This document shows positions 26,064-34,517 of a DNA stretch of 64,000 nucleotides, one piece after another. The translations under genes were made by a program, and so were the position numbers. The first letter of the stretch is position 1. The number at the start of each line of letters is the position of its first letter. This DNA comes from ZC4RG20 sp963702105 (GTDB lineage: Bacteria > Pseudomonadota > Gammaproteobacteria > Steroidobacterales > Rariloculaceae), in NCBI GenBank assembly GCA_963702105.1, contig OY969712.1, forward strand, positions 5,022,001 to 5,086,000, read 5' to 3'. A model generated the notes under the pieces. That model ran no database searches. It was not told the DNA's origin and worked only from the letters and a program-made list of their open reading frames with translations.

Positions 26064-26452
26064 ACAGAAGATTTCAGGACCGCCCGTCGGACCGGCTATA
26101 TCGCAACCCCGCCGACGGCGTCGTGTTCGGAGTTTGTGCCGGCCTCGCCGACTACTTCGGCTTCAATCTCGGCGTCACGCGCGTCATCGTCGTCGTCGCG
26201 GCGCTGTTCTCCTTTCCGCTCGTGCTCACCGTGTATCTCGTTCTCGCGTTGCTGCTGCCGAAGGATCCGCGCCGGGACGACGGCGGCGAGCCCGACGAGA
26301 TCGAGATGCGGGTCCGCAAGGAGCCGCACGCGACGCTCGGAAGCTTGAGGTACCGCTTCCGGGACATGGACGCTCGATTGCAGCGCCTCGAGAAGTACGT
26401 CACCTCGTCGCGCTACAAGCTCGACCGGGAATTCGAACAACTTCGTGATTGA
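26060..26452 (+). CDS. pspC: Phage shock protein C
   Basis: PspC-domain membrane protein of 130 residues: the domain begins LYRNPADGVVFGVCAGLADYF (about 13-33) and continues through two hydrophobic segments into a charged C-terminal helix (MDARLQRLEKYVTSSRYKL). It starts GTG at 26060, overlapping pspB. With PspB it transmits envelope stress to PspA/PspF. Confidence 0.92.
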   Translation: MNRRFQDRPSDRLYRNPADGVVFGVCAGLADYFGFNLGVTRVIVVVAALFSFPLVLTVYLVLALLLPKDPRRDDGGEPDEIEMRVRKEPHATLGSLRYRFRDMDARLQRLEKYVTSSRYKLDREFEQLRD

Positions 26453-26493
26453 CCTTCGGTCTTCGGGCCGAGCGAACTGGGAGGCCGCGCCCT

Positions 26494-26721
26494 GTGAACG
26501 GTATGGAGTTCGTGATCCTCATCATCGCCCTCTCGATCATCGGTCAGGCGGTTCGCAGCCACTACCGAAGCAAGGAATTCCGAGAGGCGCAGCGCGAAGA
26601 CCGGAGCGAGGTGGAGCAGACGCAGCGGCGGCTTGCGGACCTCGAAGAGCGCATTCGCGTTCTCGAGCGCATCGTGACCGACGAGCGGTACGAGCTCAAG
26701 CAGCGGTTCAAAGACCTCTGA
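26494..26721 (+). CDS. Small single-pass membrane protein, fourth psp gene
   Basis: 75 residues from GTG at 26494, supported by GGGAGG 9 bases ahead; ATG at 26503 is an alternative. One transmembrane helix (GMEFVILIIALSIIGQAV) is followed by a charged coiled coil ending EERIRVLERIVTDERYELKQ. The end closely resembles the C termini of the preceding PspC and PspB. It probably belongs to the psp operon, 41 bases after pspC, in the place where enteric bacteria have pspD. I do not recognise it as PspD by sequence. Confidence 0.75.
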   Translation: MNGMEFVILIIALSIIGQAVRSHYRSKEFREAQREDRSEVEQTQRRLADLEERIRVLERIVTDERYELKQRFKDL

Positions 26722-26739
26722 AGATGGCGGGCTCCAGCT

Positions 26740-26783
26740 GGGCGGAGACTTCCGCCCACAAACGTCGGCGGCTCCGCCGCCGA
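26740..26783 (+). terminator. Hairpins after the psp operon
   Basis: A perfect 7-bp stem GGGCGGA-GACT-TCCGCCC (26740-26757) is followed by another 7-bp stem TCGGCGG-N5-CCGCCGA (26765-26783). No T-run follows, so intrinsic termination is only suggested. They lie between the convergent psp operon and the secreted-protein gene at 26883. Confidence 0.4.
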
Positions 26784-26882
26784 GGTCGCAAAGGAGGCCC
26801 GTCTGCGGCGCGCCTCCGGCGGCCGCCACGCCGCGATCCCGTTCATGGATCAGGCGGCCGACCCGTAGGCACTCCGCGAGGT

Positions 26883-27260
26883 CTACTTGGATTTCGAGCC
26901 GGCCGGCGCCCCGCCGTTCGAGGGTTGCGCATGGGCCGCCTTGAAAGCACGGACTTGCTCGTTGAATGCGCCCGCGAGCGCCTCCATTTCGGAGACGGCG
27001 TTGTTGTGGCGCAGCGTCATGAGATCCTTGAACTCGGCCGGTGCGTCGTCGCCTGCGGCCTTTATCTCCTTGTCCAGGCAGCCGAGGTAGTCGTCCATGG
27101 CCGCGACGTAGACTTTGACTTTTTTCTGCGCATCGACCATCTGCTGCATCGACGCCGAATTGCCGTCGGGCACGGGCACGAGCGACGGCGTCTCACAGGC
27201 GAACGCGCCGAAGGCCACGAATCCAGCGCAAGCCACTACGGCTACGGCGATCTTCTTCAT
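26883..27260 (-). CDS. Secreted protein of unknown function
   Basis: 125 residues. Residues 1-21 form a signal peptide (basic MKK, a hydrophobic stretch, ending GAFACE), and a lipid-type cysteine at 22 is possible but not a good lipobox. The mature part is helical (MQQMVDAQKKVKVYVAAMDD) with two cysteines and a Gly/Ser/Pro tail. I do not recognise the family. It converges on the psp operon and lies downstream of the GGDEF/EAL gene on the same strand. Confidence 0.7.
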   Translation of the reverse strand: MKKIAVAVVACAGFVAFGAFACETPSLVPVPDGNSASMQQMVDAQKKVKVYVAAMDDYLGCLDKEIKAAGDDAPAEFKDLMTLRHNNAVSEMEALAGAFNEQVRAFKAAHAQPSNGGAPAGSKSK

Positions 27261-27401
27261 TTTTCCCCCTAGAAGACGAGATCAGGTTTTCCGCTGCCAA
27301 TATAACGCAGCCGTCGGCGCGCGCGCTACGCCGGGCGGCAGCCGGCGTAGCGCGGGCGTAGCGCGGGCAGGCGGCCGGTTGGGCTGCGAGGCAGCGGGCG
27401 C

Positions 27402-29468
27402 TCAGGCGCGCGCGAACAGGGCGCGGAACTGGCCCGTGCCCTCGCTCTCCGCGAGCAGCATCTCGCCGAACCTCTCCGCCGTGACCGGATCGCCGAACAG
27501 GTGCCCCTGGACGAGGTCGCAGCCGTGCGTGCGCAGGAACTCCAGCTGCTCCTCGGACTCCACGCCTTCGGCGACGACGTCGAGCTTGAGGTTGTGCCCC
27601 ATCTGAATGATCGTCGTGACGATCGAAGCGTTGTCTTTGTCGATCGCAACGTTGCGAATGAAGGACTGGTCGATCTTGAGCGTGCTGATCGGAAACTGCT
27701 GCAGCGCGCTCAAAGAAGAGTAGCCCGTGCCGAAGTCGTCGATGGCGAGGTGCAGCCCCATGCCGTAGAGGGCATCGAGGATGCGGATCGTGCGCGCCGT
27801 GTCCTCCATGAGCGTGGTCTCGGTAATCTCGAGCTCGAGGCAGGTCGGCGAGACGCCGTGGGCCCGAAACGTATCCCGGACGCGCTCGAGGAAGCGCTGC
27901 TGCATGAGCTGACGCAGCGAAAGGTTGACGGAGACCCGACACGGGGACGGGATCAGCTTCTGCCAGTTGCGGTAGTCCGCGCAGACGCGGTCCAGGACCC
28001 AGTCGCCTACCTGCAGAATCAGGTTCGTTTCCTCGGCGAGCGGAATGAAGTCGTTCGGGTACACGAGCCCGCGCTCGGGCAAGTCCCAGCGCACGAGCGC
28101 TTCGACGCCTTCGATGCGGCCCGTGTTGACGTTGTATTTGGGCTGATAGTGCAGCCTGAGCTCGTCGCGATCGAAGGCCCGGCGCAGTTTGTTCTTGAGC
28201 ATGAGCCGCTCCACGGCCGCATTGTTCATCTCGGTCGAGTAGTACTCGAACCAGTTGCCGCCGGCTTTTTTCGACTGGTAAAGCGCAGCGTCGGCATTGC
28301 GGATCAGGTCGATGACGTTGTCGCCGTCCTTCGGGTAGAGCGCGATGCCGATGCTCGTCGTCATGAAGATCTCTTCGCCGTGCACCTGGAATGAGCGGCC
28401 GACGGAACGGATCAGCGCCCGCGAGAGCGCCGAGACCTCCTCCATGAACAGATCCATGTGGCTCGAGCCCGCGACGAGCACCGCGAACTCGTCGCCCGCG
28501 AGCCGCCCGGCCGTCGCATTTTCGGGCAGCTCGGCCTGCAGGCGCCGCGCGAAGATCTCGAGGCTCGTATCCCCGGCCGCATGCCCGAACGTGTCGTTGA
28601 TGTCCTTGAACCGGTCGACATCGAGGTAAAGCAGCGCGACGTATTGCTGGGATTTCTTGGCGCGGGCGATCGACTGTTGCAGGACGTGTTGAAACTGCAT
28701 GCGGTTCGCGAGCTTCGTGAGCGGGTCTACCCGTGCCAAGTACCGGATTCGGTGCTCGGCCTTCTTACGCTCGTCGATGTTCTGCACCGCGTAGACCGTG
28801 CGCTCGAGCGTACCCTGCTCGTCGCGCATTTCGGATAACGTGTACGAGACGTTGAGGGCGGTGCCGTCGCTCTTGAGAAAGCGCGTCTCGCGCGGCATGA
28901 GCCGAGGCGCCGGCTCGAGCGCCTTGCCGTCCGCGTTCGCGAGCAGCTCGGCGAGGGGGCGGCCGACGAGCGCTTCCGTGCCGTAACCGAGCATTTCGTG
29001 CGCCGCGGGGTTCGCGCGTTCGATGACGCCGTCTGCGCCGGCGACGAAGATGCCTTCGTTCATGCTCGCGAGCAGGCGGTCCAGGTAATCGCGCGAGACG
29101 ATGCTCGACCGCAGGCGCTTGCACATCGCCTCGAATGCCGCGGCGAGCTGCGCGTCGTCGCCGCCTGCGGCGGGCTCGAGCCGCGTCTCGAAGTCGCCTC
29201 CGGCCGCGCGTTCGAGGGCGTCGGCGAGGCTGCGCACGGGTTCGGCGAGCCGCTGGGCCTCGCGCCGCACGAGGGCGACGACGCCGAGGGCCGCGGCCGC
29301 CGCGGCCGCAAGCGCGCCGGCGCCGAGCGCGGCGGCGCTTATCCGGCCGCTTTGCTCGAGCGCGAAGAGCACGCCGATGCACACGAGCAGCCCGCCCATG
29401 AGCAACGCGGCACTCAGCAGAAATCTGCGCATCAGACGACGCATGCGGTTCGTTCGGACCTCCGCCAA
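27402..29468 (-). CDS. HAMP-PAS-GGDEF-EAL cyclic-di-GMP signalling protein
   Basis: 688 residues: two N-terminal membrane segments (about 13-33 and 42-65), a HAMP-like stretch, a PAS domain (about 125-240), GGDEF and EAL. The cyclase signature is AGDEF rather than GGDEF, and no RxxD inhibitory site is visible just upstream, so cyclase activity is uncertain but possible. The EAL domain keeps every residue I would check: EALVRW, VNLSLRQL, ELEITE, IDDFGTGYSSL, LKIDQSFI, AEGVES and QGHLFGDP, so phosphodiesterase activity is likely. It acts at the inner membrane. Divergent from the hydrolase at 29572. Confidence 0.93.
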   Translation of the reverse strand: MAEVRTNRMRRLMRRFLLSAALLMGGLLVCIGVLFALEQSGRISAAALGAGALAAAAAAALGVVALVRREAQRLAEPVRSLADALERAAGGDFETRLEPAAGGDDAQLAAAFEAMCKRLRSSIVSRDYLDRLLASMNEGIFVAGADGVIERANPAAHEMLGYGTEALVGRPLAELLANADGKALEPAPRLMPRETRFLKSDGTALNVSYTLSEMRDEQGTLERTVYAVQNIDERKKAEHRIRYLARVDPLTKLANRMQFQHVLQQSIARAKKSQQYVALLYLDVDRFKDINDTFGHAAGDTSLEIFARRLQAELPENATAGRLAGDEFAVLVAGSSHMDLFMEEVSALSRALIRSVGRSFQVHGEEIFMTTSIGIALYPKDGDNVIDLIRNADAALYQSKKAGGNWFEYYSTEMNNAAVERLMLKNKLRRAFDRDELRLHYQPKYNVNTGRIEGVEALVRWDLPERGLVYPNDFIPLAEETNLILQVGDWVLDRVCADYRNWQKLIPSPCRVSVNLSLRQLMQQRFLERVRDTFRAHGVSPTCLELEITETTLMEDTARTIRILDALYGMGLHLAIDDFGTGYSSLSALQQFPISTLKIDQSFIRNVAIDKDNASIVTTIIQMGHNLKLDVVAEGVESEEQLEFLRTHGCDLVQGHLFGDPVTAERFGEMLLAESEGTGQFRALFARA

Positions 29469-29571
29469 GGACTTCAGCCTTTTGTTATAGTTGTTCTTAC
29501 CGCGCGACGGGATGCCGATTCCGATGCGGCACAGCCGCCCAGGCGCGGCCGGCCGACCAACAGTCTACACC

Positions 29572-30579
29572 ATGGGCGCTATCTCACCGACACTCGGGGC
29601 CGGCTTCGCGCCCCCGCGGCCGCTGCGGCCGGCCCACGTGCAATCCGTCCTCGCGAGCCTCGGCTGGCGCCACCGGCTGCTGCGCCGCCGCGCGGCCGCG
29701 ATGCTCGAGGCCGCGCGACCGGAAATCCTCGAGCTCGACGGCATTCGCCTGCTCGGCTTCTACAGCCCCCGGCCGCGCGACGTCCGCGGCGCCGCGCCCG
29801 CGCCGCGCGGCCTCGTCATCGTGCTGCATGGTTGGGAGGGCTCGGTCGATTCGCACTATGCCGTGGCCCTCGGTGGCCGGGCGTATTCGGAGGGTTTCGA
29901 CGTGTTTCGCCTGAACTTTCGGGATCACGGCGGAACGGCGGATCTGAATGCAGGACTGTTCCACTCCTGCCGCCTCGAGGAGGTCGTCGCAGCCGTGCGC
30001 GAGATCGCCCGTCGCCACGCGTGCGAGAGCACCTATCTCGTCGGATACTCCCTCGGCGGCAACTTCGCGTTGCGCGTCGCCGCGAGCGATGCCGCGGCGC
30101 TGCTCGCGAAGGTCGTGGCCGTCTGCCCGGTCCTGCATCCGCCGAGCACGATGCAGGCCCTCGAGACCGGCCTTTGGATCTATCGCGACTATTTCCTGCG
30201 CCGCTGGCGCGAGTCGCTCGCGGCAAAGGCCGAGGCGTTCCCCGAGCTCTACGACTTCGGCGACCTGCGCCGCTTCCCGACGCTGACGGAAACCACGCGG
30301 TTCTTCGTCGAGCGGTACACGAGCTTTCCGAGCCTCGACGCGTATTTGAACGGCTACTCGCTGATCGGCGACAGGCTGGCCCGCCTCGGGGTGCCCGCAT
30401 GGCTGCTGGCCGCGCGCGACGATCCCGTGATTCCGAGCGCCGACCTCGGCGCGATCGCGCCGAGCGACGCGCTCGAGGTCACGCTGACCGCTTACGGCGG
30501 CCACTGTGCCTATCTTGCCGACTATCGTCTCGGGAGCTGGCTCGAGGGACGAATTCTCGCCGCCCTTCGGACGTCTTGA
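29572..30579 (+). CDS. YheT-like alpha/beta hydrolase
   Basis: 335 residues. The oxyanion-region motif VIVLHGWEGSVDSHY, the nucleophile elbow GYSLGGN, the acid in AARDDPVIP and the histidine in GGHCAYL make a complete triad. FNLS-like substitutions to RLNFRDHGGT recall YheT/embryogenic-associated hydrolases. ATG at 29572 gives an N terminus like the family; a TTG at 29491 and ATGs at 29512 and 29524 are in frame but add low-quality sequence. Substrate unknown. Confidence 0.85.
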   Translation: MGAISPTLGAGFAPPRPLRPAHVQSVLASLGWRHRLLRRRAAAMLEAARPEILELDGIRLLGFYSPRPRDVRGAAPAPRGLVIVLHGWEGSVDSHYAVALGGRAYSEGFDVFRLNFRDHGGTADLNAGLFHSCRLEEVVAAVREIARRHACESTYLVGYSLGGNFALRVAASDAAALLAKVVAVCPVLHPPSTMQALETGLWIYRDYFLRRWRESLAAKAEAFPELYDFGDLRRFPTLTETTRFFVERYTSFPSLDAYLNGYSLIGDRLARLGVPAWLLAARDDPVIPSADLGAIAPSDALEVTLTAYGGHCAYLADYRLGSWLEGRILAALRTS

Positions 30580-30626
30580 GGCTCACGCCGCCGAGAGCGG
30601 AACGGCGCGGCGGCGCGGCCGGCGCA

Positions 30627-31019
30627 CTAGTAGCGGCGTCTCTCCTCGAAGTTGACGGCCCGTCCGCCGCTCGTGACCTTGATCTCGCCGTCGATGACGG
30701 CGCCTTCGGCGACGGCGACGGAGTGACCGGAAAGGCTCCCCGTGATGCGCGCCGTTCCCGAAACCTCGACGCGCTCCCTACCGATCACGTCCCCCTCGAC
30801 CTCGCCCGAGACGATGATGTCGTTCGCCCGCATCGTCCCCTTCCACAGGCCGCCCTCGGCGAGCTGCATCGGGCCGTCGATATCGCAGTCGCCCTCGACC
30901 GTGCCGCAGAAAACGTAAGGGCCGTGACCCGTGATCGTGCCGACGATCTTCGTCCCGGGCGAGATGTAGGTGGTCGGCCCCGCCGCCGAGTCCTGGATGC
31001 GTCGCTTGAGTGGGTTCAT
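30627..31019 (-). CDS. Bactofilin family protein
   Basis: 130-residue polymer-forming protein (bactofilin/DUF583). The right-handed beta-helix core runs from about 18 to 120 with repeating valine/isoleucine-glycine steps (TTYISPGTKIVGTITGHGPY, VSGEVEGDVIGRERVEVSG). Such proteins build cytoskeletal scaffolds involved in cell shape or peptidoglycan enzymes. ATG at 31019, giving MNPLKRRIQD ahead of the core. It is divergent from the sigma-54-controlled small gene. Confidence 0.9.
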   Translation of the reverse strand: MNPLKRRIQDSAAGPTTYISPGTKIVGTITGHGPYVFCGTVEGDCDIDGPMQLAEGGLWKGTMRANDIIVSGEVEGDVIGRERVEVSGTARITGSLSGHSVAVAEGAVIDGEIKVTSGGRAVNFEERRRY

Positions 31020-31192
31020 GCAAGCCCTCCGGATGGTTCGAGGAAAGGTAGCGGAACGGCGCGCGGCGCGCGAGCGCAGCGTTCGCGATTCCGTAGAATG
31101 CGCCGCCGGGGGGCAGTTCCTGACGCCGCGCGTCACATCGAAACGCGTCACAGAAGGCGGCTAAGCCGCTCGTCGAAAAGCGATTAATGCGC

Positions 31193-31208
31193 TGGCACGA
31201 ACATTGCC
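31193..31208 (+). promoter_or_regulatory. Sigma-54 promoter upstream of the 90-residue gene
   Basis: TGGCAC-GAACA-TTGCC is a nearly perfect -24/-12 element 38 bases before the start of the gene at 31247. Upstream, the 9-mer CGCGTCACA occurs twice (31129-31137, 31144-31152), possible activator half-sites. The activator is unknown; a sigma-54 activator gene is at 52107 and pspF is at 24 kb. Confidence 0.75.
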
Positions 31209-31246
31209 TCCGGCCTCGGGACAGGTGACGGACCGGGAATTCGGAG

Positions 31247-31519
31247 ATGAATGCGGACGGCGAACTGATTGCATTGCTGCTGTTCGAAGGCGACGAGGTC
31301 GCCACGGCGGCCGATCCGGTGTCCCGGGCGAAGCGGCTCGTGCGCAAGCCCGACGGACGCGTGAGCCTCGAAGCCGTTGCTTCGCGCGACGAGTTTGCCC
31401 GCACGGCGCAGCGCACCGGCTGCTTCCGTCGCGGCACGCCGATCTGCGATCCCGAGAGCCGGGAGGTCATCGGCTACGAGATGGAGGAAGTGGCGTTCGG
31501 CGAGGCCGTCCTCGCCTGA
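31247..31519 (+). CDS. Small unknown protein under sigma-54-type promoter
   Basis: 90 residues, acidic, soluble, no signal peptide or membrane segment. It contains two cysteines (CFRRGTPIC, about residues 59-67) that could form a redox or metal pair. I do not recognise the family. GGAG immediately ahead of ATG and the sigma-54 element upstream support it as a real gene. It overlaps nothing; the next gene, DUF2845, converges on it 26 bases away. Confidence 0.65.
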   Translation: MNADGELIALLLFEGDEVATAADPVSRAKRLVRKPDGRVSLEAVASRDEFARTAQRTGCFRRGTPICDPESREVIGYEMEEVAFGEAVLA

Positions 31520-31545
31520 AAGCCGGCCTGGTCGCGCCCCTGGCC

Positions 31546-31896
31546 TCATTGCGACGGCTGCTCGAGGTAGCCGTAACCGAGCGGCTCGATGTCTTCGACG
31601 GTGCCGTTCTCGATGCGGACCACGCGCATGAGCCTGTGCGGGCCGAAGTTGTAGATCCACTTCTCCACTACGATGTCCTGCAGGAATCCCGGTAGGTAGC
31701 GCCCGTACCAAAAGACCGACCGCGGCTCGACCCAGGAGGTGACCGAGTCAGGCTTGCCGCAATAATGCAGCAGCTTCGCGGCCGGATCGCCCTGGGAGAC
31801 GAGCCTGTTGCCGCAGCGAAGCGACTGGGCCTGCGCGCTCAGCGCGAAGCCCGCAAGGACGAGCGCGGTCGCCGCCGCTCGGAGCCTGACCCGCAT
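31546..31896 (-). CDS. DUF2845 periplasmic protein
   Basis: 116 residues: signal peptide (MRVRLRAAATALVLAGFALSA, cleavage after AQA), then SLRCGNRLVSQGDPAAKLLH and CGKPDSVTSW, the conserved two-cysteine opening of DUF2845, ending with a conserved GTVEDIEPLGYGY. Function unknown. ATG at 31896 starts directly before the signal peptide; the open frame further up runs through an inverted-repeat element and is not coding. Confidence 0.85.
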   Translation of the reverse strand: MRVRLRAAATALVLAGFALSAQAQSLRCGNRLVSQGDPAAKLLHYCGKPDSVTSWVEPRSVFWYGRYLPGFLQDIVVEKWIYNFGPHRLMRVVRIENGTVEDIEPLGYGYLEQPSQ

Positions 31897-31939
31897 GCGG
31901 TCCTCGAATCCTCTGTCCGGTCGTCCCGCCATGATCCAA

Positions 31940-32097
31940 CAGTGCGCCGTATCGCAATGGCCGTCGTATCGCCGCCGATCCATCCCGGCGGCCTGCGTTG
32001 CTCGTCGCTCAAATACCAAGACTATGCGCGCTCCTCGCGCCTGGCCAGCCGGGCGCCTCGCCGCGGCCTTCAACGGCCGTTGCGATACGGCGCACTG
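31940..32097. repeat. 158-bp element with 25-bp terminal inverted repeats
   Basis: Arms 31940-31964 and 32073-32097 are 25-bp inverted repeats with one mismatch, beginning CAGTGCGCCGTATCGCAA. The 108-base interior has smaller dyads and no open frame. Terminal inverted repeats and size suggest a MITE-like or REP-cluster element, but I see no clear target-site duplication. It occupies most of the 326-base gap between the DUF2845 gene and gshA. Confidence 0.75.
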
Positions 32098-32144
32098 GGT
32101 TAGATGAACATCGGCCGAAGGGGTTCGCTCCGGCAGGGCCGTCC

Positions 32145-32158
32145 TATAGGCCTATAAT
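32145..32158 (+). promoter_or_regulatory. Likely -10 element of gshA inside a palindrome
   Basis: TATAAT at 32153-32158 matches the sigma-70 -10 consensus; it overlaps the 12-base palindrome TATAGGCCTATA at 32145-32156. I do not find a convincing -35 at the right distance. The gshA start lies 65 bases on. Confidence 0.45.
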
Positions 32159-32222
32159 GGCGGCCGTCGGCGGCGCCGGGCAGTGCGCGCCCTAATAACA
32201 AGACAGGCGGACGGAAAAGGCT

Positions 32223-33779
32223 TTGTTCGAGGCGCGGCTCAGCTGGCTCATGGAGCCCGGCAATGCAAAGTTGATACGCTCGGGGCTTCGGGGGCTCGAG
32301 AAGGAGAGTCTGCGCGTGGATGCTCACGGCCGGCTCTCCCGGCGTCGGCACCCGGCCGCGCTCGGCTCCCCCCTCACGCATCCGAGCCTCACGACGGACT
32401 ACTCGGAGGCGCTGCTCGAATTCGTCACGCCCCCCGCCGCCTCGTCCTGGCCCACGCTCCAGTACCTCTGCGACCTGCATGCGTTCGTGCACCGGCGCCT
32501 CGAAGGTGAGCTGCTGTGGCCCTCGAGCATGCCCTGCGACATGGCCGGGAACGACGAGATCCCGATCGCCGAGTACGGGAGCTCCCACATCGGCCGCATG
32601 AAGAACGTGTACCGGCGCGGCCTCGGGCATCGTTACGGCCGGGCGATGCAGGCCATCGCCGGCGTCCACTTCAATTTCTCGCCCCCCGCGGCTTTCTGGC
32701 CCGCTTACCGGGAGCGGCTCGCCGCGCCCGTGCCCGAGGCCGAGTTCCGCTCGGCAGAGCTGCTCGCGGTCGCGCGCAACTACCGGCGCTGCGCCTGGCT
32801 CGTGATTTACCTGTTCGGCGCCTCGCCGGCTTTCGGCAAGTCCTTCCGCCCCGAGGGCGATGCGGTGCTCGCCGAGCTGGACGGGGCGACCTGGTACGGC
32901 CCGTACGCGACCTCGCTGCGCATGAGCGATCTCGGCTACCGCAACAAGACCCAGGCCCGGCTCAGCATCTCGCTGAACTCGCCGCGCGCCTATCTGGACG
33001 GCCTCCGGTATGCCGTCAGCACGCCGGATCCTCGTTACGAGGCCATCGGGGTGGCCGTGGACGGGGATTACAGGCAGCTCAACGCGAACATCCTGCAGAT
33101 CGAGAACGAATACTACAGCGCCATCCGTCCCAAGCCGGGCAAGCGCAGCTCGGCGAGGCCGCTCGTCGCGCTCGAGCGGCACGGCGTCGAGTACGTCGAG
33201 GTTCGGACGCTCGACCTGAGCCCGGCGGATCCCGTGGGCGTCAATCAGAACCAGCTGCGCTTTCTCGAGACGCTGCTGACCTACTGCCTGCTCGCCGAGA
33301 GTCCGCCGATCGATGCGGCGGAGCAGCGCGAGATCGACGCGCGCGATCTCGCCGTGGCCCGCGAGGGCCGGCGCCCCGGGCTTGCGCTGCCGCGCGCCGG
33401 CGGCACCTTGCCCCTGGAGGACTGGGGGCTGGAGCTGCTCGATCGCATGCAGCCCGTGGCCGAGCTGCTCGACGATGGCAACAGGGACTATTCCGCGGCC
33501 ATCGACGCGCAGCGCGAAGCGCTTGCGTCTCCGGAGGCGACGCCGTCGGGCCGGCTGCTCGAGGCGTTGATCGGCGAGCGGCGCGGCTTTTTCGACTACA
33601 CCCTCGAGCTGGCCGGGCTGCATCACGCCTATTTTCTGGCTCTGCCCGTGTCGGCCGGGCGCGAAGCGGAGCTCGAGGCGGCCGCGGCCGCGTCGCTGAC
33701 CGAGCAGCGGCGTCTCGAGGAGCGCGACCGCGCGACGACCTTCGACGCCTATCTGACCGCCTACTTCGCCCAGGAATGA
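32223..33779 (+). CDS. gshA: Glutamate-cysteine ligase
   Basis: First step of glutathione synthesis: ATP-dependent gamma-glutamylcysteine formation. 518 residues, the E. coli-type GshA. Recognisable blocks: GLEKESLRVDAHG (about 23-35), DYSEALLEFVTPP (59-71), MKNVYRRGLGHRYGRAMQAI and AGVHFNFS, then RNKTQARLSISLN and ILQIENEYYSAIRPK, and EYVEVRTLDLSP. The start is TTG at 32223; AAAAGG precedes it. No glutathione synthetase gene (gshB) is nearby. Confidence 0.95.
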   Translation: MFEARLSWLMEPGNAKLIRSGLRGLEKESLRVDAHGRLSRRRHPAALGSPLTHPSLTTDYSEALLEFVTPPAASSWPTLQYLCDLHAFVHRRLEGELLWPSSMPCDMAGNDEIPIAEYGSSHIGRMKNVYRRGLGHRYGRAMQAIAGVHFNFSPPAAFWPAYRERLAAPVPEAEFRSAELLAVARNYRRCAWLVIYLFGASPAFGKSFRPEGDAVLAELDGATWYGPYATSLRMSDLGYRNKTQARLSISLNSPRAYLDGLRYAVSTPDPRYEAIGVAVDGDYRQLNANILQIENEYYSAIRPKPGKRSSARPLVALERHGVEYVEVRTLDLSPADPVGVNQNQLRFLETLLTYCLLAESPPIDAAEQREIDARDLAVAREGRRPGLALPRAGGTLPLEDWGLELLDRMQPVAELLDDGNRDYSAAIDAQREALASPEATPSGRLLEALIGERRGFFDYTLELAGLHHAYFLALPVSAGREAELEAAAAASLTEQRRLEERDRATTFDAYLTAYFAQE

Positions 33780-33875
33780 CGCGAGGCCGCCGCATCAGCG
33801 CCGGCAAACTGTGATTGCGTTAACCGCGGGCCGGGCCGGCGCGGCCGATACTGGGGCGCCACGAGCGGGATCGCG

Positions 33876-34517
33876 ATGAAACCACTATTCATCATCGGAC
33901 TATTGGCGGGCCTTGCGGGCGTGCTGGCCGGCGCGCATTTCATCGCCTGGGTCGATCCGCCGCGGCGCGCGTCGGAGACCTCCGTCGTCGCCAACGGCGG
34001 CCGAGCCGAGCGCTTCCTGATCCGGCTGCCGGCCGATCGCATCGCGGCGGGCGGCAGCGCTGCGGGCCTGCGTGCCGAGGCAGCCCCGGACTTCTCCGTG
34101 CCCGCCGCGCTCGGCGCGAGCCCCGTGCTCGCCGAGCAGTACAAGCTCAGGGACCGGGCCGGAAACGTGATCGGCATCGCGGCGCGCCACTGGACCGCGA
34201 CGCCCGGGGGGGCCGCCGCGGCCTGGGTTCTGCTGATCCCGAGCCGCGGAGCGCTGATGCTCACGGCAAGCGGTGAACCCGCTGGCGCGGTCGACAAAGC
34301 CCTGGAGGCCGCCGGCCGCCGCGAGGGGCAAGCCTGGAGCGGGGAGGTCTCAGTGGCCGCGGCCGGCGGGGACGATGCCGTCGTCGCGGGCGGCAGCGGC
34401 GAATTCGCGGACTTAAGCGGCCATTACACGGAGACCTGGGCCCTGACGGGCGCCGGAGGCCCCGGCGACCTGCGGGGCACGATCACGATCGACACCATCA
34501 CTTACGGCGGCTCATGA
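33876..34517 (+). CDS. Membrane-anchored protein of unknown function
   Basis: 213 residues: an N-terminal hydrophobic anchor (IIGLLAGLAGVLAGAHFIAW, about 5-24), then a periplasmic, alanine- and glycine-rich domain with beta character (QYKLRDRAGNVIGIAARHWT, TETWALTGAGGPGDLRGTI). The family is not known to me. It overlaps the next gene by ATGA, and both have the same plan (short anchor plus periplasmic domain), which suggests partners. Confidence 0.75.
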   Translation: MKPLFIIGLLAGLAGVLAGAHFIAWVDPPRRASETSVVANGGRAERFLIRLPADRIAAGGSAAGLRAEAAPDFSVPAALGASPVLAEQYKLRDRAGNVIGIAARHWTATPGGAAAAWVLLIPSRGALMLTASGEPAGAVDKALEAAGRREGQAWSGEVSVAAAGGDDAVVAGGSGEFADLSGHYTETWALTGAGGPGDLRGTITIDTITYGGS

